In this document: piece by piece, positions 31,045-41,273 of the stretch | Layout of the letters: each line of letters opens with the position of its first letter | Position numbering within the stretch: the stretch's first letter is position 1 | Assembly (NCBI GenBank): GCA_018714085.1 | Contig: DVNY01000125.1 | Coordinates: 1-53,097 of the forward strand | Origin: Candidatus Caccomonas pullistercoris | GTDB taxonomy: Bacteria; Bacteroidota; Bacteroidia; Bacteroidales; Bacteroidaceae | DNA: 53,097 nucleotides | Direction: 5' to 3' | The notes under the pieces: model-generated | Seen by the model: only the letters and a program-made list of their open reading frames with translations | The model's database searches: none | What the model was told of the DNA's origin: nothing | Program-made: the position numbers and the translations under genes

Positions 31045-31052
31045 CAAAGGTA
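31045..31052 (-). promoter_or_regulatory. Putative dnaN -7 box (TACCTTTG on minus strand)
   Basis: CAAAGGTA on plus strand, about 53 bp upstream of dnaN start. Confidence 0.5.
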
Positions 31053-31265
31053 CGCAAAAAAGCGCACATCCCGCACCAGCCGGTGGGGAAAAAACGCCCA
31101 AGCTGCCGACAGGGCGGCCGTTTGGACGAGCGGGCCGCCGGGAGCGTGCGGCGGACTGCGGCGAAGCTCCGGTCGTCCGGTGCGATTTCGCGGACGGCTG
31201 ACGGGAATTATGGGTCGGCCGACAGAACGGACAGGCAGGGCGACAGAAATCACGGGCAGGGCGAT

Positions 31266-31382
31266 AAAGTCCGTTTCACACTGTGAATTTTGTATTTCAC
31301 ACTGTGATTTATACATTTCACAGTGTGACTTTTATATTTCACAGTGTGAAATAGACTTTTGCGGTAGCGATAGGATTTTCTG
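31266..31382. repeat. Intergenic element E: 4 x 21-bp palindrome array within a larger inverted repeat
   Basis: TTTCACACTGTGA at 31274 and 31295, TTTCACAGTGTGA at 31316 and 31337; outer arms 31266-31287 / 31338-31359 match at 20 of 22; followed by GCGATAGGATTTTCTG. Confidence 0.9.
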
Positions 31383-31479
31383 GCAGCCTGCGCAGGTGAA
31401 CGGGTAGCACATGCCGTCGGTTTAGAAGCCGGGTGGTACAGGCGTGCTAGGGACGAGGAATAGTAGCGTCGGCGCGGGG

Positions 31480-34400
31480 TCAGCGCGTGAGCATGAATTT
31501 GAGGCTGAGCCCGAAGTCTTGCGTCACGGTGGGGTAGGAGCTGGAGGTCAGGAGGGGGCGGTTAAGCTGCCGGTCGTAGTAGGCGCTGAGCGTGAGGAAG
31601 CGGCTCAGGGCATAGTCGGCCGTGAACGAGGCCTGGACGGCGCGGTTGCCGCTCGTGGCTTGGCTGCGGGCGGAGAGGATGTCGCGGTTGATGGCGCTCT
31701 GGTCGCGGAAGGTGAGGTCGAAGCGCAGGTTGAGGTCGTTCGAGAAGCCTGTGCTGGCCTGGGGAGTGCTCTGCTCGCTGGACTTCTTGCTACGCTGTTT
31801 CCGGCGGGCGCGTTTGCGTGGGGCGAAGAGTTTGAGGTCGGCCACCTTGTAGCCGCAGCCGATGACGAGGTCGTTCGAGCGCGTCTCGGTGAGCTGCTGC
31901 GAGGTCATGCTCAGGGTGAGCACGCGGGCTTTGCGGTATTCGGCTTTGAGTGTGAGGTTGTTGTTGAAGGTCATGTCGACGCCGACGAGGGGCGAGAACT
32001 GCTCGTTGATCGAGACGGTGCTGACATCGTACATGCTGCTGGGCGTCGGGTCGCCGGTGGTGACGTCCTGGACGAAACCGACGGCACCCATGTAGGACAT
32101 GAACGTCGAGTAGGTGTTGTAGGACCCCACGGCGTAGACGCTCTTGTAGGAGTGGTTGATGTTGAAACTCTTGAACACCTTTTTCATCCTGGGGAGCTTG
32201 GCCAGTCCGCTGTATTTGACGGACCAGTTGGGCAGCAGGCGCTTGAGCGTGGGGAAGATGTCGAGCGAGTTGCCCCCTCCGGCATAGGCCGAAAGGAAAG
32301 CGGGGATCATCACCTCGGGGGCGTAGGGGCTGACGGTGCCGTTGGCGGGGTCGAAAGGCTTTCCGGCGAGCGAGGTGCCCTCGGGATAGGTGGCGCCGGC
32401 GTATTGCGCCTCGACACGGCTGCGGAAGCCTTCGAGCGAGGCTACGAACTTGTTGAACGTTTCGCTCTCGTATCCGTTGTCAGCGTTGCCGATGCCCTTG
32501 AAAGCCGTACCGATGCTGATGATGGTCATGTTGAAGCTGCCTGTCTCTTGGGTGGGCATGCCGTCGTACATGTACTGTATGCTGCGGGCGCGGTTCCGGG
32601 TGCGGCTGGCGTTGAGGTCGATTTTCAGGTCGCGGAGGGGCTCGATGGTGGCGCGGATTTGCAGGTCTTCGTTGAGGTTGGTGGTGGCGGGGGTGACGAT
32701 GCTGTCGCTCATGGTGAGCCAGCCCCGCTCGGCGGCGCGGCGGATGTAGCTGTCGTCGACGAGGCCGAAGGCGAAGTCGAGCCCGGGTTGCAGGCCACCG
32801 GCGCTGCGCTGGCCGAAGACGTCGCCGACGGTCGGGAGGAAGCCGGGGAGCGACATGTTGTAGGAGTTGCGGTAGGAGATGCTCACGTTGCGCACCATCA
32901 TGGCGAGGCGCGAGGTGAATTGCAGCGCTTTATACCAGAACTGGTCTTCGGGCTTGGGGCCGGGCACGACAGTCACCTTGAGTTTGACGGTGTCGCGAGT
33001 GAGGATGGCGATGTTGTCGGCGTCGAGCACCTTGTACTTGATGGGGAAGCGCTGCCCGTTCTGGCGGATGGCGTAGACGCGTGGCTTCTTTGTCTTTTGG
33101 CCGTGGTTGAGGGTCGTGATGGTGTCGGGGCGTAGCTGGACCTCCTTTTGGAAGTTCTTTTTCTCTTCTTTCTTCTTCGTGGTCGACGAGGACGACGTGG
33201 CGAACTTGCGGTTGGCGGCTTTCAGGAAGGGCACGTAGTTGTAGAGCTTCTCGAGGTTGAAGCGGCCGTTGGCGTTGACGGTGCGCGAGTTGGCGATGGT
33301 GTTCCCGCCGGGGCGGCTGCCGTCTTCGAGCTCGGCGCCGCGCGTCCAGTTGTAGGTGGCGTTGTACGAGGCGTCGGCCGTGATCCAGTCGAGCACAGGG
33401 ATCTTGCTGAGTGGCGGGCGCCATGAGAGGTCGAACGTCTGCTGGTAGTCGAGCGGTGTGCCGAGCCCTTTGATACTGTTCCAGACGGAGTCTTTCCATG
33501 CGCTGTACTGGTCGGGGTAGAGATCTTTGTTGACGGCCGTGTAGGGCTGTTCGATCTCGGCGTTGGTGGCCGAGTTGAAGCTCATGTGCAGGTTCTTCGT
33601 CAGGTCCCAACGCAGGGTGAAGCTACGGTTCCAAAGGAAGTCGCTGGCCCAGGTGAGGGGGAGCGAGTTGTTCTCCAAGTCGTCGAGGTCGCGCTCTTTG
33701 AGCTCGTAGTAGTTGCGGGTGATGTCGGAGTTGAAGCCGATGTTTTGCGGGGCGTAGTTGAAGTCTTGTTCCTTGAAGAGTTTGAGCCACTTGCTCTTGC
33801 TCTTGATGAGGTTCTTGAACGGTTTGAGGGATTCGTATTCGGGCGTATAGTTGTAGTTGATGCTCCATTTCCAGCTGTCGTCGCGCTCCCAGACTGTGGT
33901 CTCGCCGGTGGTCTGCTTGTGACTGTGGGCGTAGCTGAACGAGAAGTTGGCGGGGTCGTAGGGCATGGGGTGGCGTTTGGTCGCGATGCCGACGCGGGCG
34001 TTGCTGATGCTGAAATTCTTGTTGATGACGACTTTGTCGGTGATGGCGCGCAGGGAGTCGCGTTCGTGGTCGCTGCCGAGTGCGTCGAGGGCATCTTCCA
34101 TCTCCATGTCGGAGTCGAGCGGGTTGTATTTCGGCACGGTGCGTTCCTTGCTGTAACTGTAATAGATGGGGATTTGGACTTTTGCCTTGTCGGGGAAGAA
34201 ACGCCCCATCTCGACGTTTGTCGTGACGTTGTATTGGTAGAGGTTGTCTTGTCGGCGTTGGCTGACGCTTTCTTCGAGCCCGCCGAAGCCGGCCGTCTCG
34301 AGATGCCCGCTCATGTTGAGGCTGGCGAAGTCGGAAAGCTGGATGCTGAGGTTGCCTTGTGCGGCCCATCCGCCGGAGTTCGAGAACTCTTGCAGGCGGA

Positions 34401-37400
34401 GCTCGTTGGCCCATACCTCGACGCTCTTCGTGGCGCGCGAGTTGTTGCGCACGCCAATCATGATGGTGCGCACTTCGCCGAGGGTGGGGTTGCCCATGAT
34501 GCTGATCTTGTTGTTGGGCTTGTCGCCGTCATATTCGGAGTAGAGCTTGCCGTAGGAGGTTAGGCCGAGGGCTTTCTGCTTGTTCCTGTTCTTTTTGATG
34601 TCGGTGAGCTTGCTCAGGTCGATGTCGAGCATGTTCTCTTCCGGCCATACGGCCTTGGCCCCGGTCGCAGACTGGGGATAGCTGCCTTCGGGGGTCAGGG
34701 TGAGTGGAATCTCGTATTCGTAGAAATTGCTCTTGTAGTCGGAGCCCAGTCGGATGAACAGGCTCGTTTGGCCGTTTTCCAGGCTGGCGTCTTCGGGCAG
34801 GGCGTTGGCGTGGACGAACATCTGCAAGTGCTTGTAGCGGCGCAGGTCGAGCGAGGTGTTTTTGTAGACGGCGCGGGCGTCGCCGGAGGCAAGGTCCGTG
34901 ACGGTCATGGCGAGGGCCTGTTCGTTTTCTTGAAGGATCTGGCTCTGGCCCGGGTCGACCACGCGGCTGATGCCGGGCGGGATGACGTAGTTCACCGGGG
35001 TCTTGTCAGTGTTTTCTTCGAAATTGACGGCTGCGACGCTGAGTTTCCCGCTCGTGGCCGGAGCCTGCCCTGTGTAGAGTGCTTGTTCGTAGCTGCGCCA
35101 TTCGCCGCGCACAAGGTTGAGGGTGGCAAAACGAAGGACGACCGGGTTGCGGAAGTTGGTGAGGAACATGCGCATGAAGCGGACACTCGTGAAATCGTTG
35201 ATGTTCCCCTCGCGCGACTCGTACTGGTCGACGGGTATGCGGAAGAGGTACCAAGTGATTTCGCGCGTTGAGTCGTTGCGGAGCTTGACGTTGTTTGTGC
35301 GTTTGTCCACAATGAAGTTCTCGCCTACGTTCATCCGGTCGGGCGACAGCTTGACGTGATATTGGTAGTATTTCTCGTATTCGTTCAGCGTGTAGTCTTG
35401 GTTGATGTCGTCGACGTCAGGCGTGGTCTTGTAGGTGGTGCTGTATGATTCAGGTGAGTGGTCGGAGTCGACCGAGTTGCCGTTCGGATTGTTGATATAT
35501 TTGTAGCGGTCGAGGATGGAGCGCTCCTCACGGTCATAGTCGGAGCCGCGGAAGTAGTGGTACTTGTCGCCCGACGGGTTGTCGTAGATGGAATCATACA
35601 CAGCCTGGCTGACGCGCCCTTGGATTTGTTGCAGGTAGTTTTGGTAGGTCGGGAAGCGGGTCTCCTCAGAACTGCTGAGGCCGTTGTAACCGACGTCCTG
35701 CATTTGGCGGGAACCGCTGGACGTGTTGAAAGCATACGTGACAGTGCTCTGGTTGGGCACGCGCCCCCAGACGGTTTCCGTGTAGTACGCGGGGTCTCCG
35801 TCAACGGGCAGACCGCTTTCGTAGAACATCTTGCCGTCTTTGAGCACGTCCTCGCTGATTTCGCCGAGGTTGAAATAGAGGTCTCCGGAGTTGTCTGTGC
35901 CGTTTTCGCGTGAATGGATGAATGGATCCATCAGCCAGAATTCGATGTATTCGATGTTGGCTGTCTGGAAGTCGCTTGTTTCGATGCGCCGCATCATCCC
36001 TCCCCAGCGGCTCTGCGGATTGGACAGCCGTCCTTGGCTGTTGAGGTTGGGGTCGAGATTGTAGGGGCCGCGCTCGGTGGGGTAAAAAGCCACGTTGAGT
36101 ACTTCCATGGTCGAGGCCTCCTGGTAGTTGAGGTCTTTGTTCGGATAGATTTCCCGTTTGTAGACTTCGCGAACGTAGGGGTCGGAGAGCTGGTTGAGGT
36201 CGCTTTTGATATGGGCGGGGGTGAGCGACGAGGAGCGGCGCGTGAAGAGCGGGTCGATGTTGTACCACGCCATGAGGGCGCGGTTGTATCCGTAGCGGAC
36301 GTCGTTGGTCAGCTGGGATTCTGGGAAAAATGACGGACAAGAGCTGAGCGTCCATTCGCGGGGGTCGGAGATGTCTATGTCGTTGCTCGTGTTTTCGAAA
36401 TCGTCGATGTAAGAGGCGTTGCCTTGTGCTCCTTTGTTTTTTCCCGCTATGAGTTGTGCGACTTCGCCTGTGAAGTTGATCGTCGATGGGGCGGTGCAAT
36501 GAAGCAGTGGGAGCTTGTCGAGCAGGTTGGTGAGCCATTGGCTTTGCTGTTTCCACGACAAGTTGAATCCCCAAATCGTGTTGTTGAGCGGCTCGCTGCC
36601 CATGGCGACCTTGGTGGTGAGGGGCTGCTCGCCAAGGTGCATGAAGGTTCCTCCGATTTGGAAGTTCTTTGAAAAGTCATACTGCCAGTTCAGCCCGAAC
36701 ATCGTCTTGCGCACCATGCCGTAGTCGGTGTTGCTTTCGAGGCTGACGTTGACCGGTGTGCCGGCGTCGATGATGCTTTGGTTGATGATTTTGACCGTTC
36801 CCATACTGTAATCGACGGTATAGTCGACATTTTCGGTCAGGATGGTTCCTCCGGCCGTGACGACGACCGAACCTTCGGGAATGTTTGAGGCTCCCAGTTG
36901 GATTTCGCCCGCCGATGACGCCTGATATTGGCCGGATATGGTGTATTTGTTCTTTTCGGCAATTTGTTTGGCGATAGTCTTCGTGGAGTCGTATAGCTCT
37001 TGGAATACGAACTTGTCTGCAATGGCGTCGTTGCCGATAGCGCGGCGCAAGCCTTCACCAAAGGGTTCGACGGTGGGAAAGTAGACACGCCCGATCGTGT
37101 CGTTGATGGTGTAGCCGGGGACGTAGTCGAAGTAGCCGTTCGGATTGGCTTTGTTGTTGTTATCCAAGCGGTCGAGGCCTACGAGGGAGAGTATCTTCCG
37201 ATCTTTCAACGTGGGGTCGGGCAAGTAGGAGAGATAGACACCTGTCGTGTCGCTCAGGTATTTGATGTCGAGGCGGAACTGATCTTTTTTCACGGAATAC
37301 GCGCCGAGGGAATAGACGTTCTTCATCATCAGGTCCCAGTTGCCCATGTCGGGCGTGTTGGCTGTGTTTTTCAGTGCCTTGACAAAGAGTGCCTGTGTGT

Positions 37401-38901
37401 TGTCTTTAAGGTTGCTCGACAGCTCGCCGACTTGGTAAGTCTGCCCACGGTAGGTGTATTCGAATGCGACGGCCAAGACTTGGTCGGGTTGCAGCGTTGT
37501 TTTCAGCGAAATGTAACCCAATGCCCGGTTGATACTGTATTCCGAACCGGACAACAGGCGGGCGTTGCCCAGTTTTTCGTAGTCCGTTCCGCCTGAAAGG
37601 CCGGCGCCGTCAAGGACAATGTTGGTTTGTGTGATGTCGCGCGCGGCGGCATAAGTGGTCGTGGCTGTGGCATACAGGTTGTTTGCGGAGTTGGCCGGAA
37701 GGCCCGTGCCACCTGTTCCTGTCCACATGGGGTTACTGATTTTGTCGCTTTCTGCCAAGTCCGTGAAGGCAACGACGTTACGGGTGTTCGTGGACGTTCC
37801 GGTCTTGTTCGTGACCCACACTTCGATGCGGTTGATGTTGATGCCCGACATGATGTTCGGTATGTGCCGCATATTCTCGTCGTAGTGGTCACGGAAGTAT
37901 TGCGCGAGGAAGAAGTGGCGGTTCTCTTCGTAGTCGTCGGCAGAGAACTCGTAGTTCGTCAATTGCACGCCTCCTTTTGAAGACACGCTTTGGCTGCTTG
38001 ACTTCTTTTGTGAGACTACGGCCTGCAGTTTGAGCTTGCCAAATTGCAGGTCTGTCCGGACGCCGAAAAGCGACGAAGCCCCCCGGATGAGCGACGAGTT
38101 CGTCGGCATCGACACATTGCCAGCCTCGACGAGCTTGATGATCTCGTCCTCCTTTCCTTCATAGCGCAATTTGAGGCTTTGGGCGTCGAAGTCGAAAGTT
38201 GACTCGGTGTTGTAGTTGAAGTTTAGGTTGACTTTATCACCCACCTTTCCCGTGACGTTCAGATTGACCTGTTCGTCAAAGTCGAAGCCAAAGACTTTCC
38301 GGTTGCGTTCGGCCAGCGACGGGTTGTCGACCTTACGTGTGTTGGCTCCGATTTTCAGTTCTGCCGAACCTTGTGTCTTGATTTGCACGCCGCCCGGACC
38401 AAAGATTTTTTCTGCCGGCCCGAGGTTGAATTTCATATCGGTGAAGTCGAATTTGTCTTTCCCTTTTGCGTTGGCAAACTCTTCTTCGTTTTTTTGCCGG
38501 TAGTATGCCTGCAACGAACGGCGCATGGTCCATTCCTGGTATTCCTCGGCCGTCATATAGAATGGGGCTTCGAGAAACGACTGCCCCAGTTTCGTGCCGA
38601 CTTTGTAGGTGTTTGTTGTTTCGTCGTAAGTAGTCTCGGAACTCAGGTTCTCCGGGTCTTTCAGGTCAGGATGTTTGTCTTTCAGGTCTTCCTGTGTACG
38701 CGCCACAGTGCGCTTGACGTTCGCCTTTGGCGTCGTTGTGGTGTCTGGAGGAGTGGCAGGAACGTTCTGTCCATGCACGCCGGGGGCGGCGTCCCCGCGG
38801 AACATGGGGAGCCAAGGCGTGGCTGACAGGCAGGCGAAAGTGTATAGGCCTGCCGCTATCAACAACGCGTGACGCATGAGAGGTTGGACAGAAAATTTCA
38901 T
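31480..38901 (-). CDS. sprA: Type IX secretion outer-membrane translocon SprA (Sov)
   Basis: 2473-aa secreted OM protein; SQSRWGGMMRRIETSDFQTANIEYIEFWLMDPF and other SprA-family segments. Confidence 0.93.
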   Translation of the reverse strand: MKFSVQPLMRHALLIAAGLYTFACLSATPWLPMFRGDAAPGVHGQNVPATPPDTTTTPKANVKRTVARTQEDLKDKHPDLKDPENLSSETTYDETTNTYKVGTKLGQSFLEAPFYMTAEEYQEWTMRRSLQAYYRQKNEEEFANAKGKDKFDFTDMKFNLGPAEKIFGPGGVQIKTQGSAELKIGANTRKVDNPSLAERNRKVFGFDFDEQVNLNVTGKVGDKVNLNFNYNTESTFDFDAQSLKLRYEGKEDEIIKLVEAGNVSMPTNSSLIRGASSLFGVRTDLQFGKLKLQAVVSQKKSSSQSVSSKGGVQLTNYEFSADDYEENRHFFLAQYFRDHYDENMRHIPNIMSGININRIEVWVTNKTGTSTNTRNVVAFTDLAESDKISNPMWTGTGGTGLPANSANNLYATATTTYAAARDITQTNIVLDGAGLSGGTDYEKLGNARLLSGSEYSINRALGYISLKTTLQPDQVLAVAFEYTYRGQTYQVGELSSNLKDNTQALFVKALKNTANTPDMGNWDLMMKNVYSLGAYSVKKDQFRLDIKYLSDTTGVYLSYLPDPTLKDRKILSLVGLDRLDNNNKANPNGYFDYVPGYTINDTIGRVYFPTVEPFGEGLRRAIGNDAIADKFVFQELYDSTKTIAKQIAEKNKYTISGQYQASSAGEIQLGASNIPEGSVVVTAGGTILTENVDYTVDYSMGTVKIINQSIIDAGTPVNVSLESNTDYGMVRKTMFGLNWQYDFSKNFQIGGTFMHLGEQPLTTKVAMGSEPLNNTIWGFNLSWKQQSQWLTNLLDKLPLLHCTAPSTINFTGEVAQLIAGKNKGAQGNASYIDDFENTSNDIDISDPREWTLSSCPSFFPESQLTNDVRYGYNRALMAWYNIDPLFTRRSSSLTPAHIKSDLNQLSDPYVREVYKREIYPNKDLNYQEASTMEVLNVAFYPTERGPYNLDPNLNSQGRLSNPQSRWGGMMRRIETSDFQTANIEYIEFWLMDPFIHSRENGTDNSGDLYFNLGEISEDVLKDGKMFYESGLPVDGDPAYYTETVWGRVPNQSTVTYAFNTSSGSRQMQDVGYNGLSSSEETRFPTYQNYLQQIQGRVSQAVYDSIYDNPSGDKYHYFRGSDYDREERSILDRYKYINNPNGNSVDSDHSPESYSTTYKTTPDVDDINQDYTLNEYEKYYQYHVKLSPDRMNVGENFIVDKRTNNVKLRNDSTREITWYLFRIPVDQYESREGNINDFTSVRFMRMFLTNFRNPVVLRFATLNLVRGEWRSYEQALYTGQAPATSGKLSVAAVNFEENTDKTPVNYVIPPGISRVVDPGQSQILQENEQALAMTVTDLASGDARAVYKNTSLDLRRYKHLQMFVHANALPEDASLENGQTSLFIRLGSDYKSNFYEYEIPLTLTPEGSYPQSATGAKAVWPEENMLDIDLSKLTDIKKNRNKQKALGLTSYGKLYSEYDGDKPNNKISIMGNPTLGEVRTIMIGVRNNSRATKSVEVWANELRLQEFSNSGGWAAQGNLSIQLSDFASLNMSGHLETAGFGGLEESVSQRRQDNLYQYNVTTNVEMGRFFPDKAKVQIPIYYSYSKERTVPKYNPLDSDMEMEDALDALGSDHERDSLRAITDKVVINKNFSISNARVGIATKRHPMPYDPANFSFSYAHSHKQTTGETTVWERDDSWKWSINYNYTPEYESLKPFKNLIKSKSKWLKLFKEQDFNYAPQNIGFNSDITRNYYELKERDLDDLENNSLPLTWASDFLWNRSFTLRWDLTKNLHMSFNSATNAEIEQPYTAVNKDLYPDQYSAWKDSVWNSIKGLGTPLDYQQTFDLSWRPPLSKIPVLDWITADASYNATYNWTRGAELEDGSRPGGNTIANSRTVNANGRFNLEKLYNYVPFLKAANRKFATSSSSTTKKKEEKKNFQKEVQLRPDTITTLNHGQKTKKPRVYAIRQNGQRFPIKYKVLDADNIAILTRDTVKLKVTVVPGPKPEDQFWYKALQFTSRLAMMVRNVSISYRNSYNMSLPGFLPTVGDVFGQRSAGGLQPGLDFAFGLVDDSYIRRAAERGWLTMSDSIVTPATTNLNEDLQIRATIEPLRDLKIDLNASRTRNRARSIQYMYDGMPTQETGSFNMTIISIGTAFKGIGNADNGYESETFNKFVASLEGFRSRVEAQYAGATYPEGTSLAGKPFDPANGTVSPYAPEVMIPAFLSAYAGGGNSLDIFPTLKRLLPNWSVKYSGLAKLPRMKKVFKSFNINHSYKSVYAVGSYNTYSTFMSYMGAVGFVQDVTTGDPTPSSMYDVSTVSINEQFSPLVGVDMTFNNNLTLKAEYRKARVLTLSMTSQQLTETRSNDLVIGCGYKVADLKLFAPRKRARRKQRSKKSSEQSTPQASTGFSNDLNLRFDLTFRDQSAINRDILSARSQATSGNRAVQASFTADYALSRFLTLSAYYDRQLNRPLLTSSSYPTVTQDFGLSLKFMLTR

Positions 38902-38922
38902 TGACAGATGAGGGAAACCTGG

Positions 38923-39519
38923 TTATAGCATTTTGAGTGCCTGCTTGATGATTTGTTCGACCGGGAGAGACGGCTCGTTCTTCGCGATGGCCGTCACTGT
39001 TTTTTGGACGGCCGCAGGCGGGAAGCCTAACATGGTCAGGGCGGCGACGGCTTCTTCGAACACTTCTTTGTGGTCTGCGTTCAGTGTGCTTCCGACCGAA
39101 GAGCCGGAGCTGGCCGCTGACAATGCGATTTTGTCTTTTAGTTCCACAATGATGCGTTGGGCAGCTTTCGGGCCGATGCCTTTCACGCTTTTCAGCAGAC
39201 GTTCGTTTTCTGTCCGGATGGCATCACACAGTTCGGCGGGCGTGAAAGCCGAGAGCACGGTGCGCGCCGTCTGCCCGCCTATGCTCGACACCCCGATGAG
39301 CAGCAAGAACAGTTCGCGTTCTTGCCGTGACGCAAAGCCGTACAGTTGGTAGGCATCTTCGCGTATGGCCTCGTAGACGTACAGGCGGGCTTCTTTCTTG
39401 CCTTGGATGGCGGAGTATGTGTTAAGCGAGATGAACAGCCCGTAGCCTACGCCGTTGCAGTCGATGACGGCTTGTGTCGGAGTGAGTTCGGCCACTGTCC
39501 CCCGGATGTATTCAATCAT
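38923..39519 (-). CDS. ruvA: Holliday junction branch migration protein RuvA
   Basis: [48 protein letters not shown]. Confidence 0.95.
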   Translation of the reverse strand: MIEYIRGTVAELTPTQAVIDCNGVGYGLFISLNTYSAIQGKKEARLYVYEAIREDAYQLYGFASRQERELFLLLIGVSSIGGQTARTVLSAFTPAELCDAIRTENERLLKSVKGIGPKAAQRIIVELKDKIALSAASSGSSVGSTLNADHKEVFEEAVAALTMLGFPPAAVQKTVTAIAKNEPSLPVEQIIKQALKML

Positions 39520-39600
39520 TTTTTGCGTGTGTCTGCTGGTCCTTTCCTTTTTGTTCAAACGGCCGGAACGCTGCTTTATTGTGCGGGCCGTGTCACTTCT

Positions 39601-40278
39601 TTATTCCCTTTCTTTTTTCTTTTGCTTCTGTGGAGCCGCTTCTTCGCCTTTGAGCGTAGGCAGGCTGAGCTTGTATTTCACCGCCAAGCAGCGGATGAGG
39701 ATGACGGTGCCGCCGCACATGCACGAGGTGACGATTTCATCGCAACCGTAATGGCGGCAGATGATGTAGGCCGCTCCACCGATGACGCAGGCTAAGGCGT
39801 AGATTTCCTTGCGGAAGATGAGGGGGACTTCGTTGATGAACACGTCACGCAGCATTCCGCCCGCCGCGCCGGTCATCGTCCCCATGATGATGGCTGTCCA
39901 CCATGGCAGTCCGCATTGGAGTGTTTTTTCAATGCCGACAATGGTGAAAAGCGCCAGGCCGATGGTGTCGAAAAGGAACCAGGTCACTTCTTGCCGGATC
40001 AGTTGCTTGCCGAAAATGAGCACCCACAGCAGGGCGAGTGCCGAGCAGATGAGGTAGAACGAATTGGTCATCCAGAACGGCGTGAGGCCGAGCATGACGT
40101 CGCGCATGGTTCCGCCGCCGACTGCCGTGGTCAGGCCGACCACGTAGGCGCCGAACAGGTCGAAGTGCTTGGCTGAGGCCAGCCGGATTCCGGAAATGGC
40201 GAATGCGAATGTCCCGACGAAGTCCAGAATTTGGGTGAACGTGGGGAGTTCCAAGGTAGAGGCGATGTCGATGGCCAT
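39601..40278 (-). CDS. TRIC-type cation channel / UPF0126 family membrane protein
   Basis: FAFAISGIRLASAKHFDLFGAYVVGLTTAVGGGTMRDVMLG repeated-half architecture. Confidence 0.9.
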   Translation of the reverse strand: MAIDIASTLELPTFTQILDFVGTFAFAISGIRLASAKHFDLFGAYVVGLTTAVGGGTMRDVMLGLTPFWMTNSFYLICSALALLWVLIFGKQLIRQEVTWFLFDTIGLALFTIVGIEKTLQCGLPWWTAIIMGTMTGAAGGMLRDVFINEVPLIFRKEIYALACVIGGAAYIICRHYGCDEIVTSCMCGGTVILIRCLAVKYKLSLPTLKGEEAAPQKQKKKERE

Positions 40279-40295
40279 GGTAGCTGGGGGAGGAT

Positions 40296-41273
40296 TTAAG
40301 GGTTGACTACGTTGGTGGGGTGTCCGTCCATGAAATTACGGATGTTGTCGGCAATGGTCTCAATGAGGCGTTGACGTGCTTCGAGCGTAGCCCAGCCGAC
40401 GTGGGGGGTGACATAGCAGCGCGGGGCGGCCAGCAGGGGATGGTCGGCACGGGGCGGCTCTTCCGAGAGGACGTCGCAACAATATGCCCCGAGGCGCCCC
40501 GTCCGCAGGGCGTCGGCCACGGCTGTGTCGTCGATGAGCCCGCCACGCGCTGTGTTCAGGAGCAGCAGGCCCGGGCGGCATCCCGCGAGAAGTTTTGCGT
40601 TGACGAATGCCCGGTTCCCGGCCGTCAGCGGGCAGTTCAGGCTGACCACGTGGCTCTCGGCGAAAAGTTTGTCGAGGCTTGCCGGCACGACGTATGCGGG
40701 GAGCGCGTTCGGGGATTTCGACGTGTGGGCGACGATGTGCATCCCGAAAGCGTGTGCGAGGCGGGCTACCGCGCTGCCGATATGGCCGAAACCGACGATG
40801 CCCATCGTCTTCCCGCTGAGTTCCGTGAGTGGTTCGTTCCAGCAACAGAAATCCTCGCTGCGGCTCCACATCCCTGCTCGGTTGGCCGCGGCATATTCGC
40901 CCACATGGCTGGTGGCTTCGAGCAGGAGGGCCATCGTTAGCTGGGCGACACTTTCGGTGCCGTATCCGGCGGCGTTGCAGACGGGGACGCCGTGCGAGCG
41001 CGCTGCGCGGATGTCGACCACGTCGTATCCGCTGGCTGCCACGCAGACAAGGCGCAGGCGGCTGAGCTGGTCGAAGTGTTCCGCCGTCAGGCGGGTCTTG
41101 TTGACGATGAGGATGTCGGCTTCGCGGGCACGCTGAAGGACGTCTTCGGGCCTCGTGCGGTCATAGGCGGTGAAGTTCCCGAAGCGTTCGAACAGCGTCC
41201 ACTCCATGTCGCCCGGATTGAGCGTGTAGCCGTCGAGGAAAACGATGTTCATGCGGGCAGTCGTCTGGGTCAT
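40296..41273 (-). CDS. D-2-hydroxyacid dehydrogenase
   Basis: GKTMGIVGFGHIGSAVARLAHAFGM; LLLLNTARGGLIDDTAVADAL; start overlaps upstream stop. Confidence 0.92.
   Translation of the reverse strand: MTQTTARMNIVFLDGYTLNPGDMEWTLFERFGNFTAYDRTRPEDVLQRAREADILIVNKTRLTAEHFDQLSRLRLVCVAASGYDVVDIRAARSHGVPVCNAAGYGTESVAQLTMALLLEATSHVGEYAAANRAGMWSRSEDFCCWNEPLTELSGKTMGIVGFGHIGSAVARLAHAFGMHIVAHTSKSPNALPAYVVPASLDKLFAESHVVSLNCPLTAGNRAFVNAKLLAGCRPGLLLLNTARGGLIDDTAVADALRTGRLGAYCCDVLSEEPPRADHPLLAAPRCYVTPHVGWATLEARQRLIETIADNIRNFMDGHPTNVVNP

Noticed and set aside
31274-31357. Possible CRISPR array
   Set aside because: The 21-bp units are near-contiguous palindromes with only about 8 nt between cores and no unique spacers or cas genes; it is an operator/iteron-like array instead.
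31274-31357. Classic CRP/FNR sites (TGTGA-N6-TCACA)
   Set aside because: Half-site order within each unit is TCACA-N-TGTGA, and adjacent units give an N10 spacing, so the canonical CRP geometry is not met.
31444-33135. 563-aa plus-strand ORF (and 33586-34563)
   Set aside because: Antisense to sprA, with the same compositional shadow and no recognisable domains.
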